Positions 7,799 to 8,304 of a DNA stretch of 8,304 nt are shown here, piece after piece. The notes beneath the pieces were generated by a model, which ran no database searches, was not told where the DNA came from, and saw nothing but the letters and a program-made list of their open reading frames with translations. This DNA is from an uncultured Saprospiraceae bacterium. Its GTDB lineage: Bacteria; Bacteroidota; Bacteroidia; Chitinophagales; Saprospiraceae. Position numbers and translations under genes: made by a program. How positions within the stretch are numbered: position 1 is the first letter of the stretch; every line of letters begins with the position of its first letter. The stretch is from the NCBI GenBank assembly GCA_938039305.1, contig CALHUZ010000126.1, positions 1-8,304 on the forward strand. Reading direction: 5' to 3'.

Positions 7799-7806
7799 CA
7801 AACATA
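7799..7806 (-). promoter_or_regulatory. Possible Bacteroidota -7 promoter element for the DUF3127 gene
   Basis: On the minus strand these bases read TATGTTTG, a full match to the Bacteroidota -7 consensus TAnnTTTG. The element lies 18 bases before the ATG at 7780, which would give a short leader of roughly a dozen bases. The -33 partner is weak: a T-rich TTTA sits about 23 bases upstream on the minus strand, instead of TTTG. The 119-base stretch between the symporter stop and this gene is very AT-rich and shows no clear terminator. Confidence 0.4.
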
Positions 7807-7899
7807 TGGATAAAAGATATATAATTTACTAAAAATCGTAGGTATACTCTTTGAATGCCTCTGTAGACAAAACACACTTCAGAATAGATAAAAGTCAGC

Positions 7900-8304
7900 T
7901 TAAAGCGAAGCGAAGTATGCCTTTGCTTGAGCTATAACTTTAGGAGCTAATATCAAAGTAGCTATCATAGTAGGGAAAGCCATCAAGGCATAGAATCCAT
8001 CAATGAGATTGATCATCATCGAAAGCGAAGTAATCGCCCCCATCAATATACTGGCTAAATAAAAGTAGTTGTAATAATGGGCCCTGTCAGCTCCAAACAA
8101 GTATGAAGTGCACTTTGTGCCATAATAGGAAAATGAAAATAACGATGAGATACTAAATATCGCGATACACAGCAAAAGCAGATATCTACCTACTACCGGA
8201 ATAGAAGAACCAAATGCGGCTGCTGTTAAGCTCACTCCATTAGCATCACTGGACTCCCATGCACCTGTGACTAAGATAGCAAGTGCGGTTAGCGTACAAA
8301 CTAC
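7900..8304 (-). CDS. Sodium:alanine/glycine symporter (AGCS family), C-terminal part, cut by window edge
   Basis: C-terminal 134 residues of an inner-membrane amino-acid symporter that imports alanine or glycine with sodium. The reading frame stays open to the right edge, and its first residues VVCTLTALAILVTGAW are a hallmark AGCS segment. They are followed by GVSLTAAAFG, a helix (LLLLCIAIFSISSLFSF), then SYYGTKCTSYLFG, which corresponds to the YYGE-x-CxxYLFG motif of the family. Two more hydrophobic helices follow (ASILMGAITSLSMMINLIDG and the ALMAFPTMIATLILAPKVI region), then a short cytoplasmic tail ending YFASL. A GTG at 8235 could start a shorter frame, but the family match continues upstream of it, so the true start is beyond the window. 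The usual Glu after SYYG is Thr here. It shares strand with the DUF3127 gene, 119 bases upstream of it, and need not be in the same transcript. Confidence 0.93.
   Translation of the reverse strand, partial: VVCTLTALAILVTGAWESSDANGVSLTAAAFGSSIPVVGRYLLLLCIAIFSISSLFSFSYYGTKCTSYLFGADRAHYYNYFYLASILMGAITSLSMMINLIDGFYALMAFPTMIATLILAPKVIAQAKAYFASL

Noticed and set aside
7781..7801. Upstream TTG start for the DUF3127 gene, adding seven residues.
   Set aside because: The family normally begins at the MEL-x-GK segment, the upstream codon is TTG, and it overlaps a TAnnTTTG promoter-like element.
7903..7914. Tandem GCGAA-type repeat at the end of the symporter gene.
   Set aside because: Two short copies that encode the ordinary C-terminal residues; too short to count as a repeat element.
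7900..8235. A complete small membrane protein starting at the GTG at 8235.
   Set aside because: The frame stays open to the window edge, and the residues before the GTG (CTLTALAILVTGAW) match the AGCS symporter family, so it is the end of a larger gene.

Overview
The window looks like chromosomal DNA from a Bacteroidota member. Three things point there: a DUF3127 OB-fold-like gene ending in DDLPF, start codons without clear Shine-Dalgarno sequences in an AT-rich background, and a tetR-OMF-adaptor-permease gene order with a lipoprotein adaptor. A finer placement cannot be supported from this sequence alone.

Layout. Positions 5-6693 hold a compact + strand cluster of four genes: a TetR/AcrR regulator, a TolC-type outer-membrane channel, an RND periplasmic adaptor lipoprotein and a large RND inner-membrane permease (1159 aa). 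The gaps are 1, 35 and 8 bases, so one transcript is likely, with its promoter and operator left of the window. Next on the same strand, 24 bases later, is pdxH (pyridoxamine 5'-phosphate oxidase). It converges on a minus-strand DUF3127 gene. A further minus-strand gene at the right edge is the C-terminal part of a sodium:alanine/glycine (AGCS) symporter, cut by the window end.

How the genes work together. The regulator probably controls its own operon. The permease, adaptor and channel should form a complete tripartite efflux pump across both membranes. The adaptor keeps an R-x3-L-x6-S hairpin-tip pattern matching the TolC-docking motif of AcrA, and the channel is encoded beside it. The substrate cannot be read from the sequence. 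pdxH, the DUF3127 protein and the symporter are housekeeping-type genes with no evident link to efflux.

No mobile element, CRISPR array, RNA gene or wholly unknown gene was found. The points most worth a second look are the unusual architecture and altered proton-relay residues of the permease, the extra N-terminal coiled coil of the adaptor, and the SSB-like acidic tip on the DUF3127 protein. No convincing new multi-gene system is visible.
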